A stretch of DNA of 64,000 nt from Nocardia brasiliensis ATCC 700358. Its GTDB lineage: Bacteria; Actinomycetota; Actinomycetes; Mycobacteriales; Mycobacteriaceae. Where the stretch lies: assembly GCF_000250675.2 (NCBI RefSeq), contig NC_018681.1:1054001-1118000 (forward strand), in the 5' to 3' direction. The position numbers were made by a program, and so were the translations under genes. This document shows positions 9,852 to 20,300 of this stretch, piece by piece; the first letter of the stretch is position 1; each line of letters opens with the position of its first letter. The notes under the pieces are model-generated. The model saw only the letters and a program-made list of their open reading frames with translations. It made no database searches and had not been told where the DNA came from.

Positions 9852-10229
9852 ATGACCGGCAATGAACCGATCGATGTCGACGACCCCGACGCGGACATGT
9901 CCAATGAGTACAGCCAGATGTTCTACCGCGGGGAGCGGTACACCGGTGAGGCGGTCGAACGCGACGCCGCCGGGACGATCATCGGACTGTGGACGTTTGT
10001 GGACGGATTCGAAGACGGCCCGAGCAAGAGCTGGTATTCCGACGGCGCGCCCAAGCACACCGGCATGGTCGTCAAGAACAGGCCGGTCGGGGAGTGGCGC
10101 GAATGGTATCCGGACGGCAGTCTGCGGGAGGTCAGCGTCTTCGACGGGCCGGGCAAGCTGGTCTCGCGGCGGAAGTGGGACGACAAAGGCGAGCTGATCG
10201 ACCAGATCCCACGGCCCGGTCAAGGATGA
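9852..10229 (+). CDS. MORN-repeat YwqK-family antitoxin-like protein
   Basis: 125 aa. At least three MORN-like units are visible: F-Y-R-G-E-R-Y-T-G, then K-S-W-Y-S-D-G-A-P-K-H-T-G, then G-E-W-R-E-W-Y-P-D-G-S-L-R, followed by R-R-K-W-D-D-K-G. This is the layout of YwqK-type proteins annotated as toxin-antitoxin antitoxins. It starts 3 nt after the preceding immunity-type gene, so the two are almost certainly one transcript. The antitoxin role is inferred from family and context. Confidence 0.75.
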   Translation: MTGNEPIDVDDPDADMSNEYSQMFYRGERYTGEAVERDAAGTIIGLWTFVDGFEDGPSKSWYSDGAPKHTGMVVKNRPVGEWREWYPDGSLREVSVFDGPGKLVSRRKWDDKGELIDQIPRPGQG

Positions 10230-10420
10230 ATCCGCAGGTCGCAGCCTTGTGCCCCTAAATTCTGGGGCTCTGCGCACCCCCCGTTTGGAGTAGTGGGTGA
10301 GTGTTGTTGGTGTTACCGTAGTTTGACTGATCGCCGCTGCGCACGTGAACGTCGCATGAACGGGCGAGCGGGTCGTGAACGGGGGCATATAGCCTCGGTC
10401 GGTACAGGAAGGGGTTCACG

Positions 10421-10774
10421 ATGGCCGATGAGAAATTCGAGGTCGATCCCGCCGCATTCCGCAGAGCCGCCGGAAAGACCCGTACCGTCGGCACGCGCGT
10501 CGCCAAGGTCTGGTCGAACCTGGAGACCGCTATCACCGGCAGAGGCGCGCCGTGGGGCGACGACAAGCTCGGGAAGCAGTTCACCGACGGTGCCGACGGC
10601 CAGCCGGGTTACAACGCATCGAAGAAGAACATGCACGACTTCGCCGTCGGGGAGGGCGGCAACGAGGGAATGGCGGGCACCTTCGACGGCCTCGCCGATT
10701 CGCAAGAGAAGGTCGCCGACGATATCCAGAACATCTTGGAAGAACGTAACCGTCAGGGCTTCGAATACAAATGA
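10421..10774 (+). CDS. WXG100-superfamily-like ESX protein
   Basis: 117 aa, ATG 10421 behind AGGAAGGGG. A helical hairpin protein: K-V-W-S-N-L in helix 1, then G-A-P-W-G-D-D-K-L-G-K-Q-F, typical of the turn region of WXG-like N-terminal domains attached to actinobacterial type VII toxins, then a second helix from about residue 65. Here the domain is a separate protein, 17 bp before a YbaB-like gene that leads into the 6502-aa gene. It may be a co-secreted partner of the giant protein (inference). Confidence 0.75.
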   Translation: MADEKFEVDPAAFRRAAGKTRTVGTRVAKVWSNLETAITGRGAPWGDDKLGKQFTDGADGQPGYNASKKNMHDFAVGEGGNEGMAGTFDGLADSQEKVADDIQNILEERNRQGFEYK

Positions 10775-10790
10775 GTGAAGGTCGGTCGCT

Positions 10791-11306
10791 GTGACACATG
10801 ATTTTTCGCGCGGAGATGTCGCGGGGCTCATGGACGAGGTGCAGTCGCAGCTTCGGAACATCGCGCAGCTGCAACGCCAGCGCACCGCGCTCGTGGGCAA
10901 GGCCACGGTCCGGGGTGGCCGGGTCACCGTGTCGGTGAACGCCGACGGCGTGGTCATCGACGTCAAATTCGGCCGCAATGTGGAAGAGCTCGAATACGCG
11001 GATCTGGCCCGTGCGGTACTGCAAGCCTCACAGGAGGCGGCGGCGGACGTGATGCGGCAGACGCAGGAGCTGATGGCGCCCATTCAAGAGGACCGCGCCC
11101 GGCTGCCCAAACTGTCCGACCTGGTCGAAGGCATGCCGGACGTGCGCTCGATGATGCCGACGATGGACCGGGCTCCGCAGTCCAAGCCGGACGCACCCGA
11201 TCGTGCCGCCGCCGCGGCGGCGGATCAGGGCATGACGTTCGACAATGTGGAAACCGTCGAGCAGGTCATACCGAAGAAGCCGGGGGTCACCGATTCCGGT
11301 TGGTAA
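10791..11306 (+). CDS. YbaB/EbfC-family protein of an ESX toxin cluster
   Basis: 171 aa, GTG start. The N-terminal helix M-D-E-V-Q-S-Q-L-R-N-I, the strand V-R-G-G-R-V-T-V-S-V-N-A-D-G-V-V-I-D-V and the following helix A-D-L-A-R-A-V-L-Q-A-S-Q-E-A match the YbaB/EbfC fold, which in its housekeeping form is a nucleoid-associated DNA-binding protein. The tail (about 105-171) is A/P-rich. ESX loci of Nocardia and mycobacteria often contain such proteins (EspL-like). It sits 17 nt before the giant gene, so a chaperone-like role for the substrate is plausible and not shown. Confidence 0.75.
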   Translation: MTHDFSRGDVAGLMDEVQSQLRNIAQLQRQRTALVGKATVRGGRVTVSVNADGVVIDVKFGRNVEELEYADLARAVLQASQEAAADVMRQTQELMAPIQEDRARLPKLSDLVEGMPDVRSMMPTMDRAPQSKPDAPDRAAAAAADQGMTFDNVETVEQVIPKKPGVTDSGW

Positions 11307-11323
11307 TCGGGTGGTGACCAGGT

Positions 11324-14300
11324 ATGGGCGATTTTTGGAGCGGCGTAGTCGATGTACTCGGGTGGGTCGCCGGTAGCGATTGGCCGGACGGTTCCGAGAC
11401 CGGCATGCGTGGCTTGGCCGATGATTGGCGTAATGCCGCCGAGGGCATCAGAGGTATCGAATCCGATATCTTGGCCGCGAAGAGTGCTGCCCTGGCCGCG
11501 TACCCGCACGGTGCCGCCCGCGACGAAATCGGCGGCGTATTCCAGAAACTGCTCGACGGCACCGGCGCGACGAAAGAACAAGAAAACCAAAATCTGAAAA
11601 AGATGGCGGAGTTCTTCGACGGCATCGCCACATCCTGCGATAAAGTCGGCGACGAAATCGAATACGCCAAATGGATGATGGCCTCGTCGCTGGGCCTGCT
11701 CGCGCTGGAAATCGCTGCGGCGTGGCTGTTTCCGCCCACCGCGCCGGCCGTGGAAGCCGGGGCGATCATCGCCACCAGGTTCGCCATCCGAATGATCGCG
11801 CAGCGGGTGATGGCCGCGATCACCAGAGCACTCGCCAAGATGGTCAGCTCCGCCTTCGCCAAGTGGTTGATGAAGCACGTCGCCATCGACCTGGCGCTCG
11901 GCACCATGCAGGACCTCGGCATCCAGCAGATGCAGGTCTGGCAGGGCAACCGCAAGGAAGGCGTCGACTGGGGGCAGGTCGGCATGACCGCCCTGTCCTC
12001 CGGCCTCGGTGCGGCGGCAGCGGGCCCGGTCGGCGACAAGCTCGGCAACATGCTGAGCGGGAAGATGAAGCCGTTCTTGGCGGGCGCGATCACCGGGATG
12101 GCCGCTGGCACAGTGGGTGCCGTTGCCGGCGCGCTACCACAGTTCGCCCTCGACGTCTACAAGAACGGCTGGGGCGCGGCGTTCAGCAACCTCGATCCAC
12201 GGATGTTCACCGCGGGCGTCTCCAACGGTGCTATGTCGGGTGGCAACAAGGCGTTGGCGAACGGGTACTTCAGCTCGTCGCCGAAGTGGGGCGGCGGCGT
12301 GCGCGTCGATCCGGTCGGCGTGCCCCGCGTCGGCTCTCTCGGCACCCTCACCCCGACCGGCGTCGGAGCGGGGGCGAACTCGCCCGCGGTCCATCCATCC
12401 GGGGCAAATGGGTTGGGCAACAACGGTTCTGGTGCGAACACCGGTACTACGGGCGGTGGCACCGGGGCCGGTCGTACCGGCGACGGTACGGGTGCCGGGG
12501 GGAACAACAACAGCGGTAGAGCCGGTGACGGTTCCCGTAATACCAACAGTGGCACCGGCGACGGTTCGTCGTCGCGGACGTCCACGGGTGATGGTTCGTC
12601 GTCACGTACCTCGACGGGCGATGGCGCGTCGCAGACCTCCGGTGACGGATCGAACCGGACGAACCCGAGTAGCGCTGAAACCGGTGCGCAGCAACATGAT
12701 CGGGGCGGATCGGAAAGCCGCGCGTCCGACGGTGGCCGCCACGAAGGTGGTTCGGAGAACCGGGCGTCCGACGGTGGGCGTCACGAAGGTGGTTCGGAAA
12801 GCCGGGCGTCCGACGGTGGGCGTCACGAAGGCGGCTCGGAGAACCGGGCCGGAGCCGCGCCGGAGCAGGCCGGAAGCGGTGACCAAAGCCGAAGCGGCGC
12901 AACGGATCAGGGTGGCAGCGGACAAGATCGTGGTACCGCGGGTGAGACCGGGAACGCCGGTGCGGGTGCCGATCGCAACGCGGGCTCGCAGCACACAGGG
13001 GTCGACTCCGGCGCGCCGATGCAATCGGGACAGGCTGCGCCACAACATAATCCGGTCACGACGGCTGATCCGGCGCGCACCGGCGGCGACGGATCGCAGC
13101 CGAGGGCCGGTGTGCCGGGTGAAGCGCGGCCGCACACCGGCGCCGAGCCGGTGCGTGGCAGCTCCGAGCCGGTGCGTGGCGGCGAGCAGGCGCGGACTCA
13201 GTCGGGTGGTGAGACCAGGGCGACCGACCCGCGGGCAGGCTCGCCGGAGGCGCGCCCCGGTGCCGAACGGCCACGCGTTGATTCGCGTGCTTCGGTCGCG
13301 GATCCGAATGCCCGTGCGGGCACGCGTGATTCGACGCCGGGCATCCGCGCCGAATCGAGCGGAGAAGAGGCGCCGCGCGCGAAGCAGCGGGTCACGAGCG
13401 AAGCGGGCGATAACGTCCAAGTCCGTTCGGAAGCAGGCGATTCCACGGTACGTCCGCAGACCGACGCGCCGCGCTCGGGCGAGGCGACACCCAGAACGGG
13501 CGAGGCGACACCCCGAACGGGCGAGGCGGCACCGCGTTCGGGCGAAGCGCCCCGTTCCGTCGACACTTCGGCTCGGCCCGAGACCGGTGCACCGCGATCG
13601 GACGATCCTGCGACTCGGCCCGAGACCGATGCGCCGCGCTCGGATGACACCGCGACTCGGCCCGAGACCGACGCGCCGCGTTCGGATGACCCTGCGGCAC
13701 AACCGAATCGGCCGCGTGTCGGTGAGGAACCACGCGCGGGCCGCGAACCGGGCGAGTCCGGTGCACGGCCGCGCGACGAGGCCCCGGCGGCGCGCGACGA
13801 CGTGGATTCGACCCAGCACCCCGATCGTGTGGACGGCCCGGACGACCGGCAGCGCAGTGCGGATGATCTGCTCTTGGTCCCGCCGCTCGTGGGTCCGGAC
13901 GGCGCGAACACCCCGCACGGGCGGCACCCGAGCGCCGATGCGCCCAACGACGGCTCGCCGCGACCCGACGGCGATACCGAGCCCGGTGACGCACCGCGAC
14001 CGCGCGGGGACGACGATCTGCGCGGCAAGTGCGGCCTGCTCTCCGTTGTCGAGCTGATCCGCCGGTTCGGCGCCGAGAACTTCCGCCTGCCCAACCGTAC
14101 GATCGGCCCGGACGGCATGACCGCGGGTGAGCTGGTCGCCTCGGCAGGTGGCGCACTGCGGGAGTTCCCGGGCGCGGATGCCATCGCGAACCGCCTGATG
14201 AGCCTCGGCGAGGGCGCGACCGCGCTGGTGGTCGACGTCTACAGCGGCCCGTCGGATCGGCACGGCGTCGGCGCGCACGCCTACCTGATGGTGCACGAGA

Positions 14301-17300
14301 ACGGCAAGATCACCATCCGCGACGCCACTTTGACCGGTGAAGAAGGCGGCGCGCCGGTCCGTGACGTCGACCGTTCCCTGGCGATTCTCTTCAAAGGTGA
14401 TGGGACGCCGGTCGATCCGGTGCCCGCGCACATCCGCGACGAACTCATGTCGCACGGTGCGGACGAGGCCGACCCGGTGCGCATCGGTGCGCGACCCGAC
14501 GCGAACCAGTTCTACCGGGGTGCCGACGGCAAATGGCACCACCCGGAGGACGCGGACAATACGTGGCGTGACGAGGGCACGTTCCGACTGCGCGACAACA
14601 CGGGCTGGATCGACGATCACCTCAGCAAGCGAGGGTTCGCCTTCCTGGCCGACGAAGGACCCGCCAAGCCCTACGACGTGACCGACCCGGACCTACAGAA
14701 GCAGTTGGACGACGCGTCCACCGAGCGGAAGAACCTGCAGACCCAGCGCGACACGGTGGCCGACGATCTGGTCAAGAATCTCATTCCGGAGTTCTCGCAG
14801 TACGGGATCAAGGAGATCCCGCAGTTGAAGGCCAGCGAACTCGACACGGTCATCAACCGGCTGACCGACAAGATCATGGCCGATCCCGGGCTGACCGACG
14901 ACGCGAAGCTGGCGAAGCTCGAGAAGCTGAATGATCTGCAGAGTCAAGCAGAGAAGTACAACGAACTCGGCCCGAAGATGGTGAACGCCTCCAAGCTCCT
15001 CGGCGAGCTCGGTGCGAAGGCTTTCGGACTCGATCCGGTATTGCACCCGGATGCGGTGATCATCAGTCCGTTCAAGGGCGCGCGGGACGGCGCGGACATG
15101 GTCGACTACGCGATCCTGGTGCCGGGCAACGACGGTTCGGACGGCAACCCGCCGCGACCACCCAAATTGGTCGTGATCGAGGCGAAGGGTGTCGGTTCCG
15201 GGCTCGGCGGTGCGAACACCGTGGACGGTAGGGCACAGCAAGGCTCGCCGGAATACCTGCGGCGCACCCTGGCCATCGACCACAACTTGAAGACCATCTT
15301 GTCCGAGACGCCAGAGCAGTTGCGCGCTCGTGGCATCGATGTCGATTCGCCTGAGGGACAAGCACTTCTCAGTGCCCGCGACGAACTGCTGAAGGCGCAC
15401 CGCGACGGCACTCTGGACATCGAGTACCACAAGGCGCACGTCAACATCCACGGCAAGGTCAAGATCTCCGAGTTCGGCCTGGACCGCAACGGTGTGCCGG
15501 TGCGGATGGACAACATCGGTGAGGTCCAATCCGATCACACTCCGCCGCAACAGAGTTCACCCGACGGCACGCCCCCGGCGGGACCGCATCCGCGCGGCGA
15601 CAATGACCCTGCCAACCAGCTGGACGACCGCCGCGGCCGCTGCGGCGAGGACTCGCTGGTCGACCTGCGCAACCGGCACGGCGACCATATCTGGTTGCCG
15701 GAGCGCACAATCGGCCCGGACGGCATGACCGCCAGGGAACTGGAGGCGCTGGCCGGCGGCGAGTTGCGTCCCGTCGATACGCACGAGCAGATCCGCCAGC
15801 AGCTCATCGCCCTGGGCGAGGGCTCCTCGGCGTTGGTCGTCGACACTTACGCGGGGCGCGACGAGCACGGTGTCGGCGCGCACGCCTACGAATTGATCAA
15901 CGTCGGCGGCGACAACATCATCGTTCGCGATATCGGTGCCGGACTGGACAATCACAGCTTCCCGCCACGCACGCCGGGGGAGGTGCGCAATATCCGCGCC
16001 ATTCTCCTGGCCGGACACGAGGGACGGCCGGAACATCCGATCAGCGATGCCGACCGTCGTCGGATTCTCGATCAGGAAGCGGGCGCGCACGATCCGGCCC
16101 GCGTCGGCCAGCCGTTCGACGGCAGGCAGCACACCGGCACCGGCAGCCCACTCCACGAACTGTCCGACACCTCACCACCCGCCGACCTCGACGGCCCCGA
16201 CACAGACGCGCCGCGCCGAGATACGGACCTGCCCGAAGTCGAGATGATCGGCGAGCCCGGCCCCGGTGTGACACCGGAGATGCTGGACGCCGCGCGCCGT
16301 TCGGTCGCCGAAACCGGTGAGCCCCTGGTGCTTTTCGGCAGCCGCCAAACCGGAATCTCGGAAAAGACCGGCGAACCGTTCCGCGCAGACAGCGATCTCG
16401 ACCTTGCCGCGACCACGGCTGAAGGGCTGATGCGGCTCGCCGACCTGCACGAGGGCGAAAGCCCCATCCCGGGCGTCAAAGACGTAGCCGGAATCTTCTC
16501 CGAGGAAGTAGCCCGCGAAAAGGGCTACCTGGTCATCAAACCGGTAGCCGCCGACGCCCCCGAAACCCGCACCACCCCAACGCAAGAAGGCGCGCCCCCC
16601 ACCAACCGCGCCCCCGCGGACACCACCGATACCCGCCCCCGCCCCGCCGAGGAAACCCCCGAACCGGCCACTCCGGTCCGTGACGAGAACTCGTATCCCG
16701 GTGCCAGCCCGCGCCCCGCAGACGAGATGGGCCGTAATGACGATGGCACGCAACGAGATTCGGACTCCGCCACCGATGGCCGGGTTTACGACGATCATCT
16801 CGCCAATGGCGAGGGCGTGGTACACCGCCCTGAGAGCACCTCGATCGGTGACGACACGAAGACACACAACGTGCGCGACAACGTGTTGCACGAGGACGGT
16901 GTCCATGATGTGGTCGTACACGGCAGCGAGGACGGCGCGCCGATCCCCGGCAACAACCTGAAGACCCATCCGGAGCAGATCGTCCAAGCGATCCTCAACA
17001 ATCCGCATTACGTGCCCGGCACGCCGGTCAGGTTGCTGGCATGCCACAGCGGGAACGAACACGGCTGGGCCCAGTACGTAGCCAACCGCCTCGGTGTGGA
17101 TGTCCACGCACCAACCGACGCGGTCGGTGTGGACCGGGCAAGAGGGCCGGGCCAGCTTCCCGTCATCCGCAACGGCGGGGAATGGCGGACCTTCCACCCC
17201 GATGCCGCAGTCGAACCGCACCCATGGGTCCGAGAGGGCGGTCACGAGCCGAATTATCGGCCCGCCCCCGAATCCGCGCGGCGTGATGGGACGGATGCGG

Positions 17301-20300
17301 AACCACGTCACCCGGATGCGGCTCGCCTGGATTGGATGAACAACGAAGGCAACCCGGTTAGGCCCGCGGATTCGTCGCGACCGGAACAGGATTCGTCACC
17401 GACGGTCAAGCCCGCGGATTCGGTTACGGAGGGTCGGCCGAAGCCTGCGGATTCGGCTCGGCCGGAGGGGGATTCGTCGACGCAGCCGCGGCCTAGGCCG
17501 GGCGGGGCGGATGATCCGGGGAAGATGGCGAGCGCGCTGTCGCATGAGCGTGAGGTGGGCTCGCGACTGATGCCGCCTCGGCCCGATGCAGCGGTCGACG
17601 GCGCTGCTCGCCCCGGTGACGACCTGCCGCAGCCGCATATCACCGACGAGTGGACGCCGTTGAGCGCGGCCGAGGTCGGCGCCAAGCTGGCCGAGGACAC
17701 CGGCCTCGTCGTGTACGGGTTCGACCGGCCCGGTGTCGATGCCGAGGTGGCGCGTGAAATCGCCAGGGGCATCGTCGATCTGCGCGGCAAGTACCCCAAC
17801 ATGGACCTGCGCACCATCGGTATCGGTGATTTCCGGGGCCGTTGCTTGGCGATGGTCTTGCCGGGGATCAACCCGGAAACCGGTCTGCGGCGCGCCGATT
17901 CGATCAAGTTCAGCTCGGATTTCGTCGGCAGCATGAACGACTTCCGGCAGGAGGTTCAACGTGGCCTGAGCAACGGCCGGTTCGGCCCGAACATGATGGG
18001 TGACGGCCGGGCCGTGCTCGGCATCCTGACGCACGAATTCGGTCACGTGGTGGACATGCAGGGCCAGCGGGCCTCGCTGCGGCCGATGAATCCGGATGAT
18101 CCGCATTCGCTGACGTACGCGGATCACGTGCTGCAGGAGTACTACAAGCAGAAGGCGGCGACAGATCCGGCGTTCCCGGCTACCCCACAGGGTTACGACC
18201 GGTGGCTGCGTCAGCTCAGCCCCTACAGCTTCGACCAGAACGGGGTTTTCCATCCGGGTGAGGCGGTCGCCGACGCCTTCCTGGACGTCGAACTCAACGG
18301 CTCGCGCGCGAGTGAGCCCGCCCAGGTCCTGCACCGGATGCTGACGGACCTGGCGGCGCTGGGCGCCGACGCGCTGCCGCCGCGCCTGCCGCGGCCTGAT
18401 GCGGGCGGTGCCCAGCGCGCCGACGTACCCGCTGATCCTTCCGCACCGCAACGGGTTCCGGCTGCCGAAGCGCCACAGCGACCGGCGAACGAGCCGCCGA
18501 TGCGGGCGGGCGACGACTCCGAGGCGGCACCCGCGCGGGATGAGGGCAGGCACGAGAGCCTCGCGGATTGGTCCGCACGGATGCGCGCCGAACAGGCGGA
18601 GTGGACGGCGCGGATGGCCGCCGAGCACGCGGCGGCGATGCGCCGGATCGCCGATACCGGACCTGTCGACTGGGCGTCGCAGATGCGCGCCGACCACGCC
18701 GAATGGCAGGCGCGCATGGCCGCGCTGCGGGCGGAGTTCTCTCGCGATATCGCCGACGGCGTGCTGCCGCGGGTTGCCGCCGAGGCGCCATCGGAGCCGA
18801 CCGGTCGACACCGCGCCGAGAATCCCGAAAACCGGAGCCGCACAGGCGAGTCCGAAGGCGAGCCGCCGCATCCGGGTGACAAGAAGGTCTGGCCGCTCGG
18901 CGAGTCCGCGGCCGAGCCGGCGGCCGCGGGTGCCGGGGGCGGCAAGAAGCCGCCGGAAACCCCACCGCGCGTGGGTGATCCGGGCGACGAGGATGCGAAC
19001 AACGGCGACCGGCAGAACCCCGAGGAGCCGGCGGCACGCGAACCGGAGCAGACGCAGACGCCTGAGGAACCCGCCCCGACACCGGAACGGCCCGCGCCGA
19101 CGCCCGAGCAGCCGACGCCGACACCCGAGGAAGTGTTCGCCCAGCGGCAGCAGGACCTCGAGGCAGCGCGCGACCGTGCTCTTGCGGAGCGCGCCGATGC
19201 GCTGCGACAGCGCACCGAACTCGCGATGCGCTTGCGGGTCGACTCCGATGTCGACGCGCCCGGCCTGCGGCCCGAGAATCTGTCCGACACGATCGATGAG
19301 ATCCTCGGGCGCACCACGGAGTTGCGCGAGCAGGCGGTAGTCGCGGAGCGGGTCCGCGATCTGGAACACCAGGTGGGCCGGATCGCCGACGCGGACGCCG
19401 AAATCGCCCGGATCGACCGGGATCTGGCGTTGCTCGCCGCGGAACGTGAGGCGGCGGCGCGCAACGAGACCCCAGAGGGCGAATACGACCGCCTGCTCGA
19501 GCAGCGGCGGCAGCTGTTCCAGGATCGCGAAGCGGCACGGACCATCCGGGACGAACTGGCGGTGCGGCACGGTATTTCCGATCTCGACGGCGACGCGTTC
19601 GAGCGCCGGGTGCTCGACCTGTACGACGAGTCGCAGGGCCGTAAGGTGCACGTGCGCGGCGGGCTGGACAGCATGGAGCGGATCGTCCGCGAGCCGCTGT
19701 CCGGGCCCGAAGCGGTGGCGCGGCAACGGGAGATCCGCGCACTCGCCGAGGCGCTCGCGGAGTTCAACCGGCTCGATCAGGCGATCGAACAGATCGACGC
19801 ACGGATGGCCCAGCTGCGGGAAGACGGCGTCGGTCTCGATCGGCCGCCCACCGAAGACCTTGCCCCCGAACTGGATCGGCTGGCCGGTGAGCGCACCGAG
19901 CTGCTCCGTGACACCCGGGTGCAGCGCATGATGGTCACCGACCTGGCGCGCGCGTTGCGGATCGATGAGAGCAGCTTGCTGGAGAGTCCGCAGCGGCTGG
20001 CCGAGGAGCTGGAACACCAGCGCTCGCGGACGATGCGGGTCGACGAAATGGCCGACCGCCACGCGATGCTCGATCTCCTGGAGTCCGCGGCCGCGGATGT
20101 GCTCGCGGCCGACAACGCCATCGGCAGGCTCGAAGACGAGATGGCCCGCGTCACCGGGTTGTGGCGTGACCTCATCACCGCCCAGGGCGGGCACATGGTG
20201 ACCGACCGCGTCGGCGTCATCTACGGTGAGCGCCCGCGGATCATCGTGTTCGGCCCGCGTGCCGAATTCGAGCACCCGCACCGCGCATTCGACGATGCGC

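Noticed and set aside
7647..10388. 913-aa minus-strand frame
   Set aside because: Covers four well-supported plus-strand genes with RBS and overlaps; shadow frame.
10388..10393. TATAGC as a -10 box before the WXG-like gene
   Set aside because: No acceptable -35 box at 16-18 nt; left unannotated.
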